From: Bacteroidaceae bacterium
Lineage (GTDB): Bacteria > Bacteroidota > Bacteroidia > Bacteroidales > Barnesiellaceae_A
Length of the DNA: 8,739 bases
Direction: 5' to 3'
Assembly: GCA_017561285.1 (NCBI GenBank)
Contig: JAFZDG010000227.1
Location: forward strand, 1 to 8,739
This document shows, in pieces, positions 1 through 6,653 of the stretch (position 1 is its first letter; every line of letters begins with the position of its first letter). The translations under genes and the position numbers were made by a program. The notes below the pieces were generated by a model. It was not told the DNA's origin. It was given only the letters and a program-made list of their open reading frames with translations, and made no database searches.

Positions 1-1
1 A

Positions 2-82
2 CAAGTGGCTAACGAAAATTTAGCGAAAGGTGTTTATATTGCTCGTCAAGGCGAAGTAATAGCTAAGGTTTCGGTAAGATAA
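2..82 (+). CDS. C-terminal fragment of a probable T9SS-exported protein
   Basis: Only the last 26 codons and a TAA stop lie in the window, in the frame starting at base 2. The peptide ends ENLAKGVYIARQGEVIAKVSVR. The pattern L-x-x-GVYI, then a short turn, then a K-V-x-V strand, is typical of the C-terminal sorting domain (type A, Por secretion tail) of proteins exported by the type IX secretion system in Bacteroidota. The tail is normally read at the outer membrane and removed. What the rest of the protein does cannot be told from this fragment. The downstream neighbour has a tail of the same kind, so the two may be related cargo genes in tandem. The sorting-tail call is family-level inference from a short sequence. 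Confidence 0.6.
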   Translation, partial: QVANENLAKGVYIARQGEVIAKVSVR

Positions 83-101
83 TACAACTATTAATATAAT
101 A

Positions 102-134
102 CACAGAGGCTGTGCTAAGCTCACAGCCTTTGTG
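102..134 (+). terminator. Hairpin between the two secreted-protein genes, possible terminator
   Basis: A 13-bp stem pairs CACAGAGGCTGTG (102-114) with CACAGCCTTTGTG (122-134), with one G-U pair and a 7-nt loop. It starts 20 nt after the upstream stop codon and ends 20 nt before the next ATG. The bases after it are A-rich (cataaaaaac) rather than a T-run, so it is not a textbook intrinsic terminator. It may act as an mRNA 3' end or processing structure. I see no TAnnTTTG promoter element before the gene at 155, so partial read-through into that gene is possible. Confidence 0.45.
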
Positions 135-154
135 CATAAAAAACAATTGAACAT

Positions 155-2041
155 ATGATAAAAAAGATACTTACATCAGCATTATTGGGCATCACACTTT
201 GCCTATCGGCTCAAGACGTAGTGCGCTATGGATATGCACCCGAAGTGATGGCCGATGTATATAAAATATATCAAGGTCTGGGTGGTAATGGTTACATTGC
301 CGGAATGATATGCCTCGATCCTGCTATAGATCCCGTTTTAGAACGCCTCGAAGGTCATCAAATAAAAGGTGTGCGCTGTTACTTGAACAATGATTATAAA
401 CAAGCCCGCCAAAAACGCTCGATGATTATGCACACCACATCACCCGAGTCAGAGGCAACAACCAAAGTATGCGACTTTGTAAAAGGTTGGAATGAAATAT
501 ATTTTGATGAGCCTATAACAATAGGTTCTGAGCCTATATACATTGGACTCCAAGTATATGAGTCGGGTAGTGCATCACACCCATTTTTGTCGTATGGCGG
601 CTCAAGCGTATCGGGTGCATCTTGGATTAACCTCAACAAAGAGGGTTGGACAAGCTACAAAGAGCGTGGCACACTTCTCATTCAAGCTATCCTTGACAAC
701 GAAGCAGCTTCGTTGATAGATAATATGGTATATACCCAAGTAGCTAAAACACCCCAAACAATAGCCCCTTCTTCAACATTTGAGGGCGAGGTTTTCTTCC
801 ACAACTACACCAACGAGGCAGTAAACAGCGTAGAATTGCAAATGCTGGGACAAGGTGACGAAACGCCTTATGTTACCGAGGTAGTTTTCGACACCCCGTT
901 GACCGCCAATGAAGGTCGTAATATACCTATGGAGATACATACCGGAAGCGAAGTGGGTGTAAACCAATGGATACAAATGACTGTTAGCAAAATAAATGGC
1001 AAAGAAGCTCAAGAAGCCCGTCCCGGTATAACTCACCACTACATAACCAAAGATGCATTCCAACGCATATCGGTTGTAGAGGAATATACCAGCCAGAATT
1101 GCCAAACTTGTCCATTTATGATTTACTACATCGACAAGGCAATGCACGAGTACGACAAAGAGTTGGTTTATATTACACACCACGTAGGTTTTGTTCCCGA
1201 CCTATTTACTAAGCCCGGAGAAAATGACTTGGTATATCTCTTTGGAGAGGAGGCAACATTCAATCCTGCAGTTATGTACGACCGCCGTATTATGCCCGGC
1301 AAGGTTACACCTATCAATGGTGCTTCGGTAGCCGAGACAACACCCTATACCGATGCATTCAATTTGGTAACCCAAATGTTGGCAATGGCCGAGGTTAATA
1401 TTGAAGTAAACCACGATAAAGATAACGGCAAAATAGGATGTACCGTAAGTGGTCGTGTCAATAGCGAGTTGGTAGCATCGGGTATAAACTCATACATAAC
1501 CGTTTGTCTTGTTGAGGACAACATACCCGTATCGGACAAATACTTCCAAAAAGGATTAGTTGAAGAAGAGGGTGCTCCCGAAGACCTCATTGAGTCATTC
1601 CGTCACAACGGTGTGAAACGTCACGTATTTACAGCTCACACAGGCGACCTACTCACGCTGGGCGATAATAACGACTATTCTATTACATATGACGCTGTAG
1701 ATATTGAATCAGAGTGGAATCTCGACAATTGCCGTATTGCAGCATTTGTACACAAAGTAGATAAAGTTGATATGTCGCAAAACGAAGTACTCAACGGAGC
1801 ACAGGAATGGATTACCGAAGCCGGATCGGTTGAAGGTATAGAATGCGATAAAGAGAATGTAAAATTTGTAGTTAATGACAATCGCACTATTACAATCAAG
1901 GGAAATGTTGATAGCTATCGTATATACAATATACATGGACAATATATGCCCGGTCGCGCACAACTCCTACCCGGTGTATATGTCGTTACTTACAAAACAA
2001 TTGCAGGTGAGACAGGTACAACCAAATTACTTGTTCACTGA
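155..2041 (+). CDS. Secreted Omp28-like thioredoxin-fold protein with T9SS-like sorting tail
   Basis: A 628-residue exported protein. Residues 1-19 form a Sec signal peptide (KK, a hydrophobic core, then LSA before Q20). The first half (about 20-300) looks like beta-rich extracellular domains that I cannot name. Around residues 305-340 is VVEEYTSQNCQTCPF followed by YDKELVYITHHVGF. This is the pattern of Omp28-related outer-membrane proteins of Bacteroidota, a thioredoxin-like fold with C316-x-x-C319. The later HNGVKRHVF (about 488-496) also fits that family. Residues from about 565 to 628, ending GVYVVTYKTIAGETGTTKLLVH, resemble a T9SS type A sorting tail, so the protein should cross the outer membrane and be released or anchored at the surface. 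The CxxC may be redox-active or may only be structural; the substrate is unknown. There is no Shine-Dalgarno before the ATG, which is usual for this phylum, and the signal peptide supports this start. Omp28-like is recognition from motifs, not a search. Confidence 0.78.
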   Translation: MIKKILTSALLGITLCLSAQDVVRYGYAPEVMADVYKIYQGLGGNGYIAGMICLDPAIDPVLERLEGHQIKGVRCYLNNDYKQARQKRSMIMHTTSPESEATTKVCDFVKGWNEIYFDEPITIGSEPIYIGLQVYESGSASHPFLSYGGSSVSGASWINLNKEGWTSYKERGTLLIQAILDNEAASLIDNMVYTQVAKTPQTIAPSSTFEGEVFFHNYTNEAVNSVELQMLGQGDETPYVTEVVFDTPLTANEGRNIPMEIHTGSEVGVNQWIQMTVSKINGKEAQEARPGITHHYITKDAFQRISVVEEYTSQNCQTCPFMIYYIDKAMHEYDKELVYITHHVGFVPDLFTKPGENDLVYLFGEEATFNPAVMYDRRIMPGKVTPINGASVAETTPYTDAFNLVTQMLAMAEVNIEVNHDKDNGKIGCTVSGRVNSELVASGINSYITVCLVEDNIPVSDKYFQKGLVEEEGAPEDLIESFRHNGVKRHVFTAHTGDLLTLGDNNDYSITYDAVDIESEWNLDNCRIAAFVHKVDKVDMSQNEVLNGAQEWITEAGSVEGIECDKENVKFVVNDNRTITIKGNVDSYRIYNIHGQYMPGRAQLLPGVYVVTYKTIAGETGTTKLLVH

Positions 2042-2062
2042 TAATTATCAATAAAAAGCAGT

Positions 2063-2103
2063 GCGGACTGTCAACCCAATGGGGTAGGCAGTCCGTATTT
2101 TTA
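2063..2103 (+). terminator. Rho-independent terminator after the Omp28-like gene
   Basis: A stem of CGGACTG (2064-2070) with CAGTCCG (2089-2095) continues inward through a U-G and a C-G pair, an A-A mismatch, then ACCC with GGGT around an AATG loop. It is followed directly by TATTTTTAT. It lies 22 nt after the stop codon and isolates the secreted-protein gene from the rplY operon. Confidence 0.88.
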
Positions 2104-2166
2104 TAACGACCATAAACGAGAGCTATATATCGCAGCAATAAAAATGACACAAAAGCACGTAGCCTA

Positions 2167-2197
2167 TTGCGTTTTACAATAATAAGTTGTATCTTTG
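2167..2197 (+). promoter_or_regulatory. Bacteroidota-type promoter of the rplY-pth-S4 operon
   Basis: The -7 element TATCTTTG (2190-2197) matches TAnnTTTG exactly. A TTG (2167-2169, context ATTG) lies 20 bp upstream as the -33 element. The transcript should start near 2201-2203, leaving a leader of about 80 nt before rplY. The stretch 2104-2166 before it shows nothing else that I can support. Confidence 0.75.
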
Positions 2198-2227
2198 CAC
2201 CGCTTTTTGAAAATACCGTGTGATGGG

Positions 2228-2256
2228 AAATTAAGGAGCAAAAACAAACTTAATTT
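2228..2256 (+). promoter_or_regulatory. AT-rich hairpin in the rplY leader, function unknown
   Basis: AAATTAAG (2228-2235) can pair with CTTAATTT (2249-2256) across a 13-nt A-rich loop in the roughly 80-nt leader. The 5' arm and loop include AAGGAG (2233-2238), a Shine-Dalgarno-like string that is 42 nt from the rplY ATG and so not a working ribosome binding site for it. A trivial 3-codon ORF (ATG at 2223) ends within the 5' arm. The stem is mostly A-T and weak. Many ribosomal-protein operons have autoregulatory leaders, but nothing here proves one. Confidence 0.3.
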
Positions 2257-2280
2257 TGAGTAACACAAAAAACTTAAACA

Positions 2281-2937
2281 ATGAAAACATTTGTTCTTGA
2301 AGGAAAAGTTCGCGAAGGTCTCGGCAAGAAAGCTACTCGCGAATTGCGTAAAGAGGGTTTCATCCCCGCAGTATTGAATGGTGGCGCAATCGTAAATCTT
2401 CCCTACGAAGGCACACTCGCCAACGGTGAGAAATTGGTAGAAATTGAGAACGGTCGCGGTATCATCGTAACTGACTTCGCTGTTTCTCCCGAGTCTGTTC
2501 GCAAGTTGGTTTATACACCCGACATCTTCATCATCGACCTCACAATCGGTGGCAAGAAAGTAAAGGCTGTATTGAAAGACATTCAATTCCACCCCGTAAA
2601 AGACACTATCCTCCACATGGACTTCCTCGAGGTATATGAGGACAAAGCCATCACAATGGAAGTACCTGTTAAACTCGAAGGTCACGCAGAGGGTGTTAAA
2701 GCCGGTGGTAAGTTGCAACTCTCTATGAAGAAACTTCGCGTTAAAGCTCTCTACAACAACATCCCCGAGCGTTTGGTTATCAACATCGACAACCTCGGTC
2801 TCGGTAAGACACTCCAAGTTGGTGAGCTCCACTTCGAGGGTCTCGAGATGATGAACGCTAAGAACGCTGTTGTATGTGCTGTTAACTTGACACGTGCTGC
2901 TCGTGGTGCTGCCGCCGCTGCTGCTGCCAAGAAATAA
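2281..2937 (+). CDS. rplY: 50S ribosomal protein L25 / general stress protein Ctc
   Basis: 218 residues, the long (Ctc/TL5) form of L25 that binds 5S rRNA in the large subunit. Residues 1 to about 90 form the L25 domain, recognisable from the start LEGKVREGLGKKATRELRKEGFIPAVLNGG. Residues about 98-205 form the C-terminal beta domain, beginning KDIQFHPVKDTILHMDFLEV and including VPVKLEGHAEGVKAGGKL. The end is an alanine run closed by KK (AARG, seven A, KK), a low-complexity tail often seen in Bacteroidota L25 proteins. Codon use is strongly biased (GGT, CTC, CGT/CGC, AAG), as expected for a highly expressed gene and unlike the secreted-protein gene upstream. First gene of an operon with pth 18 nt downstream, a common Bacteroidales arrangement. 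The ATG at 2281 puts the domain at the very N-terminus, so the start is secure. Confidence 0.96.
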   Translation: MKTFVLEGKVREGLGKKATRELRKEGFIPAVLNGGAIVNLPYEGTLANGEKLVEIENGRGIIVTDFAVSPESVRKLVYTPDIFIIDLTIGGKKVKAVLKDIQFHPVKDTILHMDFLEVYEDKAITMEVPVKLEGHAEGVKAGGKLQLSMKKLRVKALYNNIPERLVINIDNLGLGKTLQVGELHFEGLEMMNAKNAVVCAVNLTRAARGAAAAAAAKK

Positions 2938-2955
2938 TCCTGCTTGCTGAGATAA

Positions 2956-3519
2956 ATGAAATATCTGATAGTAGGGTTGGGTAATATCGGAAGTGAGTAC
3001 GAGAATACCCGGCACAACATAGGATTTAATGTATTGGACGCTTTCGCTAAGGCGTCCAATACTGTTTTTACCGACCGCCGATATGGTGCAGTAGCCGAGG
3101 TAAAGCTGAAAGGTCGCACACTTGTATTGCTCAAGCCATCGACCTATATGAACCTCAGTGGAAATGCCGTACGCTACTGGTTGCAACAAGAGAAAATACC
3201 GGTAGAGAATATGCTCATTATTGTCGATGACATATCTTTGCCATTCGGTACACTGCGATTGCGCCCCAAAGGTAGTGATGCCGGGCACAATGGATTGAAA
3301 GATGTTGCACGTGTGGTTGGTAACGAAAACTATGCTCGATTGCGATTTGGTGTTGGTGGCGACTTTCCTCGCGGAGCACAAGTTGATTACGTATTGGGAC
3401 AATTTCCTCCCGAAGAGCAGGCCAAACTACCCGAAAGGATAAATATAGCCTGCGACATTATCAAGAGTTTCTGCTTGGCGGGAATAGCTCTCACCATGAA
3501 TCAATATAACAAAAAGTAA
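2956..3519 (+). CDS. pth: Peptidyl-tRNA hydrolase
   Basis: 187 residues, full length for the bacterial Pth family. It cleaves the ester bond of peptidyl-tRNAs that drop off ribosomes, recycling tRNA in the cytoplasm. The conserved sites are all visible: GLGN with N10, the catalytic histidine H20 in TRHNIGF, KPSTYMNLSG with N66, the IIVDD segment at 88-92, and GSDAGHNGL with N112. It lies between rplY and the S4-domain gene, with gaps of 18 and 5 nt, so all three are probably on one mRNA; all serve translation. An 11-bp perfect inverted repeat followed by TGTTTTTA sits in codons 26-36, described as a separate entry. No Shine-Dalgarno is seen before the ATG. The start is fixed by the conserved N-terminal beta strand MKYLIVGLGN. 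Confidence 0.97.
   Translation: MKYLIVGLGNIGSEYENTRHNIGFNVLDAFAKASNTVFTDRRYGAVAEVKLKGRTLVLLKPSTYMNLSGNAVRYWLQQEKIPVENMLIIVDDISLPFGTLRLRPKGSDAGHNGLKDVARVVGNENYARLRFGVGGDFPRGAQVDYVLGQFPPEEQAKLPERINIACDIIKSFCLAGIALTMNQYNKK
3031..3070 (+). promoter_or_regulatory. Terminator-shaped hairpin inside the pth coding sequence
   Basis: GTATTGGACGC (3031-3041) and GCGTCCAATAC (3052-3062) form a perfect 11-bp stem with a 10-nt loop, followed at once by TGTTTTTA (3063-3070). This has the shape of an intrinsic terminator, placed 76 nt after the pth ATG and in the sense direction. In translated RNA the following ribosome should keep it open. In untranslated RNA it could stop transcription before pth and the S4 gene. 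Structure is seen directly; function is inferred. Confidence 0.45.
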
Positions 3520-3524
3520 ACCCA

Positions 3525-3962
3525 ATGGCACTCAGCGAAGTACGTATAGACAAATGGATGTGGGCAGTTCGCATTTTCAAGACTCGCACCATAGCAACCG
3601 AGGCATGCAAGAAAGGGCGCGTTTCGATTGGTGGCGTAACGGTCAAACCCTCACGCACAATCAAAGTGGGCGACATAATTGAAGTGCGAAAACCTCCGGT
3701 AACATACTCATTCAGAGTTCTCGACCTATCGGAAAACCGTATGGGAGCCAAGCTTGTGCCCAACTTTTTGGAAAACATTACGCCTCCTGAGCAATACGAG
3801 CTGCTTGAAATGATAAGAATAAGCGGTTTTGTTGACCGTCAAAAGGGATTGGGACGGCCCACCAAACGCGAAGGTCGTGCTTTGCGCGAATTTACCGAAA
3901 TGGATATGGGTGGTGATGGATTTGATTTCGAGTTTGACTTTGACGATGATTTCGATTTATAA
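3525..3962 (+). CDS. S4-domain RNA-binding protein, Hsp15-like
   Basis: 145 residues. Residues about 6-65 form an S4 RNA-binding domain (VRIDKWMWAVRIFKTRTIATEACKKG, then GGVTVKPSRTIKVGDIIEV). This is the signature of the Hsp15/HslR family, which binds 50S subunits carrying stalled peptidyl-tRNA. Residues 66-125 are a helical basic extension with GRPTKREGR. The last 15 or so residues are acidic and aromatic (DGFDFEFDFDDDFDL), unlike the basic tail of E. coli Hsp15. It starts 5 nt after the pth stop, so it is very likely translated from the same message. A role with pth in rescuing stalled translation fits, but is inference from family and position. hslR is the nearest named relative; I leave the symbol blank because the Bacteroidota form differs in its tail. 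Confidence 0.9.
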   Translation: MALSEVRIDKWMWAVRIFKTRTIATEACKKGRVSIGGVTVKPSRTIKVGDIIEVRKPPVTYSFRVLDLSENRMGAKLVPNFLENITPPEQYELLEMIRISGFVDRQKGLGRPTKREGRALREFTEMDMGGDGFDFEFDFDDDFDL

Positions 3963-3980
3963 CCGCTATATACACCGCAC

Positions 3981-4020
3981 AAAAAAAATCCTCGCTATCA
4001 CATTGGCGAGGATTTTCTGT
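3981..4020. terminator. Bidirectional terminator between the S4 gene and the plug gene
   Basis: AAAATCCTCGC (3985-3995) pairs perfectly with GCGAGGATTTT (4006-4016) around a 10-nt loop. An A-run at 3981-3988 gives a strong U-tract for minus-strand transcripts. On the plus strand the stem ends in TTTT and continues ctgttt. It sits 23 nt after the S4 stop and 8 nt after the plug stop, so it can end both convergent transcripts. Confidence 0.88.
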
Positions 4021-4023
4021 TTA

Positions 4024-5292
4024 TTATTTACCCGAATAACACACCGCAGTACCTATCAGACGGTCGTATCGTGCTCCGGGAGGTCGATGGTAAACCTTTA
4101 TGAGATATTCGTTTACCGTTTCATAATAGTTACCTTCGGTGGGTGCAAGGGTAGCACGAGTAGAGCCATTGGGTACAAAAACATACATATAGTTGTATGC
4201 ACCTTGTTTCAGTAGTAACACACTCTCGTACTGCTGTGTTTGCTCATTGTAGGTCATTATCGAGTTTTCATCATATATATGATGTGTCAACTCACCATCA
4301 ATATACACATTACCGCCCGGTATCTTATCGGTAGCCAATGTAAAGTGAGTAGCTATGTAATCGGCTTCCAGATTGCTATCTTCGGCATTACTCTCACGCA
4401 CCACATATCTACCATACTGAGTTTGATCAAAGAGATAGCTCATATCGCAACGAGGATAGTCGGTACTAAGCATTGCGTGATAGTATGGCTCATAATATTC
4501 ATACCCCAACACATTCATACCGGGATAATACACCGAAACCGTCTCGAAACGGCGATATTCATTGCCTGCATCGAAAATAAGATCGCGATTGTGCTCAAAG
4601 AAAATCTCATTACTCATTATACGCAGGGGGCGAGTAACGATCACTTCATTGTCATGGCGACCATTTTGCGATACAACCACTTTAAGGTCATTAAACGGAC
4701 TTTGTATGGGGAAATAGGGGTTAGCCACAACAAACTCTACCTGCTGATAAATATCGTTGTAACCTAAATCGGTACGCGAAGTAGCACGAGCCGACACATC
4801 GACCTTGCGCTCGGTCACACTAAAACAGGCTTGCGCAACAACCTTTCCGCTATTTTCGGGGATAAACAACACTACATAGTTACCCGACTTGGTAAACTGC
4901 ACCTGCTCATTGGGCAACGACACGCGATAGTTGACATAATGAGCAAATGTATTGGCCGAATAGGCATAATCATCGGCATTGATATAGTTTATTCCATCGA
5001 GATACTCCAGCTCCGACAACTGAGATGGCATCCAATTGGCATCACAATGCACAATCTTGTAATCGAGATAAGTAACATCTTCGGCCAACAGATCGAGCGA
5101 TATAATAATACGATTGGCTTCACCCATCGTTATTACGGGTGGCGAAAGGGGATTATCCTCAACAAAAACTTGCAAGTTGCGCCAGTCGAAACCAAAGGTG
5201 CGGCTACGATAGGGAGCTTGCGCTTGCGCCGACATAACCACAACGAACGCCAATATGACAGCAATAAATGTGTAAAAGAGTATTTTTTTCAT
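4024..5292 (-). CDS. Type IX secretion system plug protein (DUF5103 family)
   Basis: 422 residues. Residues 1-24 form a Sec signal peptide (MKKILFYTF, a long hydrophobic core, SAQA). The rest matches the DUF5103 / T9SS plug family. Between residues about 78 and 145 it has YKIVHCDANWMPSQLSELEYL, an SANTFAHYVNY segment, SLPN and SGNYVVLF, which are the family's conserved run. A second beta-rich part follows. In Flavobacterium johnsoniae the family member binds the SprA translocon and closes the periplasmic end of its pore when no PorV-cargo complex is present (established knowledge). Here it stands alone rather than in a T9SS gene cluster. Probable T9SS cargo genes lie about 2 kb to the left. 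The ATG at 5292 gives a good signal peptide and lies about 20 nt downstream of a matching promoter. It has no sorting tail of its own. Confidence 0.85.
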   Translation of the reverse strand: MKKILFYTFIAVILAFVVVMSAQAQAPYRSRTFGFDWRNLQVFVEDNPLSPPVITMGEANRIIISLDLLAEDVTYLDYKIVHCDANWMPSQLSELEYLDGINYINADDYAYSANTFAHYVNYRVSLPNEQVQFTKSGNYVVLFIPENSGKVVAQACFSVTERKVDVSARATSRTDLGYNDIYQQVEFVVANPYFPIQSPFNDLKVVVSQNGRHDNEVIVTRPLRIMSNEIFFEHNRDLIFDAGNEYRRFETVSVYYPGMNVLGYEYYEPYYHAMLSTDYPRCDMSYLFDQTQYGRYVVRESNAEDSNLEADYIATHFTLATDKIPGGNVYIDGELTHHIYDENSIMTYNEQTQQYESVLLLKQGAYNYMYVFVPNGSTRATLAPTEGNYYETVNEYLIKVYHRPPGARYDRLIGTAVCYSGK

Positions 5293-5314
5293 ACAGTTCT
5301 ATTTTTTCAAGCTT

Positions 5315-5346
5315 CAAAGATAACATTAATGTTGTTTTATTTGCAA
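5315..5346 (-). promoter_or_regulatory. Promoter of the T9SS plug gene
   Basis: On the minus strand, TATCTTTG (5322 to 5315) matches TAnnTTTG, with TTG (5346 to 5344) 21 bp upstream. The predicted transcript start is about 18-20 nt before the ATG at 5292. It overlaps the divergent promoter of the peptidase gene. Confidence 0.68.
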
Positions 5347-5363
5347 TAAATGTGCTATATTTG
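5331..5363 (+). promoter_or_regulatory. Promoter of the exported C1-type peptidase gene
   Basis: TATATTTG (5356-5363) matches TAnnTTTG, with GTTG (5331-5334) 21 bp upstream. A closer TTTG at 5340-5343 has only a 12-bp spacer and is less likely. The transcript would start near 5368, giving a leader of about 60 nt. This rules out the in-frame ATG at 5268 as the start of the peptidase. Confidence 0.65.
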
Positions 5364-5429
5364 CACATAGTTATAGACCTTAACAACTACAGATGGTTTA
5401 AAATTAATCACCTAAACAACTATTTTTAT

Positions 5430-6632
5430 ATGAAAAAATTTGCCTGGGTATTAGCCCTCTCAATGTCGCTTCCTATGTTTAATGCGACAGCCCAAGAAGC
5501 CGCAAAGGCTGAAGAGTCTGTGGGTTATCAGTTTACCGACACCAAAGTATTGCCCACAACCCCCATTAAAAACCAAGCCCAATCGGGTACTTGTTGGAGT
5601 TTTGCAGGTATTGCATTGCTCGAAAACGAACTTTTGCGTATGGGCAAACCGGAGTATGACCTCTCTGAAATGTGGATTGTACGCAACTGCTACCTCGACA
5701 AAGTAGAGCGTTTTGTGCGTTATCACGCAACCTGCGAGTTGGCCGGTGGTGGCGGTGTAGTTGACGTACCCTACGTTGCCCAAAACTACGGTTTGCTTCC
5801 CGAAGAGGCATATCGCGGTCTTGAATATGGCTACGACAAACACAACCACAACGAGCTCGATGTTGTAATGCGCACCTTTGGCGAAGCTATTGCTTCGGGC
5901 CGCCGACCTACAACAGCCTACAAGAATGCAGCAGCCGGTATTTTGGATGCATACTTGGGCGAAGTACCCGAATCATTCAAATACAACGGTAAGAAATACG
6001 ATGCTCGCTCATTCGAGAAATCGCTTGGTCTCAATATGGAAGACTATGTATGCATCTCTTCATTTACACACCATCCCTTCTACACTCAATTTGCAGTAGA
6101 AGTACCCGACAACTGGTTGCATGGTATGTCTTACAATGTACCCCTCGACGAGCTACAACAAATTGTCGATGAGGCCATCGATGGTGGCTACAGCGTATTG
6201 TGGGCTGCCGACGTAAGCGAAAAAGGCTTCAACCGCAAGCAAGGTTTTATGGTATGTCCTGCCGAGAAAAAAGCCGATGATATGAGCGAAGGTGAGTGGC
6301 TCAACTGGTCGAAAATGACCGACAAAGAGCGTGAAGCTGCCCGTTACAAATTGGACGAGCCCGGCGAAGAGCTTAATGTAACACAAGAGATGCGCCAAGA
6401 GGCTTACGATAACTACGAGACAACCGACGACCACGGTATGTTGCTCATGGGTAAAGCCGTTGACCAAATTGGCAACAAATACTACAAAGTGAAAAACTCT
6501 TGGAGCACAGCCAACGGTTACGACGGTTACTACTACGCTTCAGTACCTTACTTCCGTTACAAAACAATAAGCATTGTAGTAAATAAAAACGCCATTGACA
6601 AAAAACTCCGTAAAAAATTGGGTATTAAATAA
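5430..6632 (+). CDS. Exported bleomycin hydrolase/aminopeptidase C family cysteine peptidase
   Basis: 400 residues from the ATG at 5430. It belongs to the papain-like C1B group (PepC/bleomycin hydrolase), which trims peptides from the amino end. The active site is complete: Q49 and C55 in NQAQSGTCWSFAG, H335 in DDHGMLLMGKA, N356 in VKNSWSTANGYDGYYY. Q and C are six residues apart, as in papain. The C-terminus ends in KKLGIK. Residues 1-21 form a Sec signal peptide with an ATA cleavage site before Q22, so the enzyme should act in the periplasm or outside, unlike the cytoplasmic E. coli-type relatives and yeast enzyme. There is no lipobox and no T9SS sorting tail. The frame is open back to 5268, but that start lies before the promoter, inside the divergent gene, and would bury the signal peptide. 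Possible roles are peptide scavenging for nutrition; the substrate is not visible. Confidence 0.92.
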   Translation: MKKFAWVLALSMSLPMFNATAQEAAKAEESVGYQFTDTKVLPTTPIKNQAQSGTCWSFAGIALLENELLRMGKPEYDLSEMWIVRNCYLDKVERFVRYHATCELAGGGGVVDVPYVAQNYGLLPEEAYRGLEYGYDKHNHNELDVVMRTFGEAIASGRRPTTAYKNAAAGILDAYLGEVPESFKYNGKKYDARSFEKSLGLNMEDYVCISSFTHHPFYTQFAVEVPDNWLHGMSYNVPLDELQQIVDEAIDGGYSVLWAADVSEKGFNRKQGFMVCPAEKKADDMSEGEWLNWSKMTDKEREAARYKLDEPGEELNVTQEMRQEAYDNYETTDDHGMLLMGKAVDQIGNKYYKVKNSWSTANGYDGYYYASVPYFRYKTISIVVNKNAIDKKLRKKLGIK

Positions 6633-6653
6633 TTAATACCACATATATAACAT

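Noticed and set aside
773..1183. Minus-strand 136-codon open frame opposite the Omp28-like gene
   Set aside because: It has no promoter, no family resemblance, and lies fully within a secure gene.
2164..3402. 412-codon open frame on the minus strand
   Set aside because: It lies wholly antisense to rplY and pth, two certain genes. The frame stays open because of the strong codon bias of rplY; the peptide resembles no family I know and has no supported start.
3829..4215. Plus-strand open frame of 128 codons
   Set aside because: It overlaps the S4 gene in another frame, crosses the bidirectional terminator and runs antisense into the plug gene.
5340..5343. TTTG as the -33 element for the peptidase promoter
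   Set aside because: Its spacer to TATATTTG is only 12 bp, against about 19-21 expected; GTTG at 5331-5334 has a fitting 21-bp spacer.
4240..5349. Plus-strand open frames of 172-175 codons opposite the plug gene
   Set aside because: They are shadows of the plug gene, rich in Ile, His and Tyr from reversed codons, with no recognisable domain.
5378..5422. Repeated AACAACTA strings in the peptidase leader
   Set aside because: Two short AT-rich copies with no symmetry or known site; chance is enough to explain them.
5268..5429. 54-codon N-terminal extension of the peptidase
   Set aside because: The upstream ATG lies inside the divergent plug gene and before the predicted promoter, and it would put the signal peptide in the middle of the protein.
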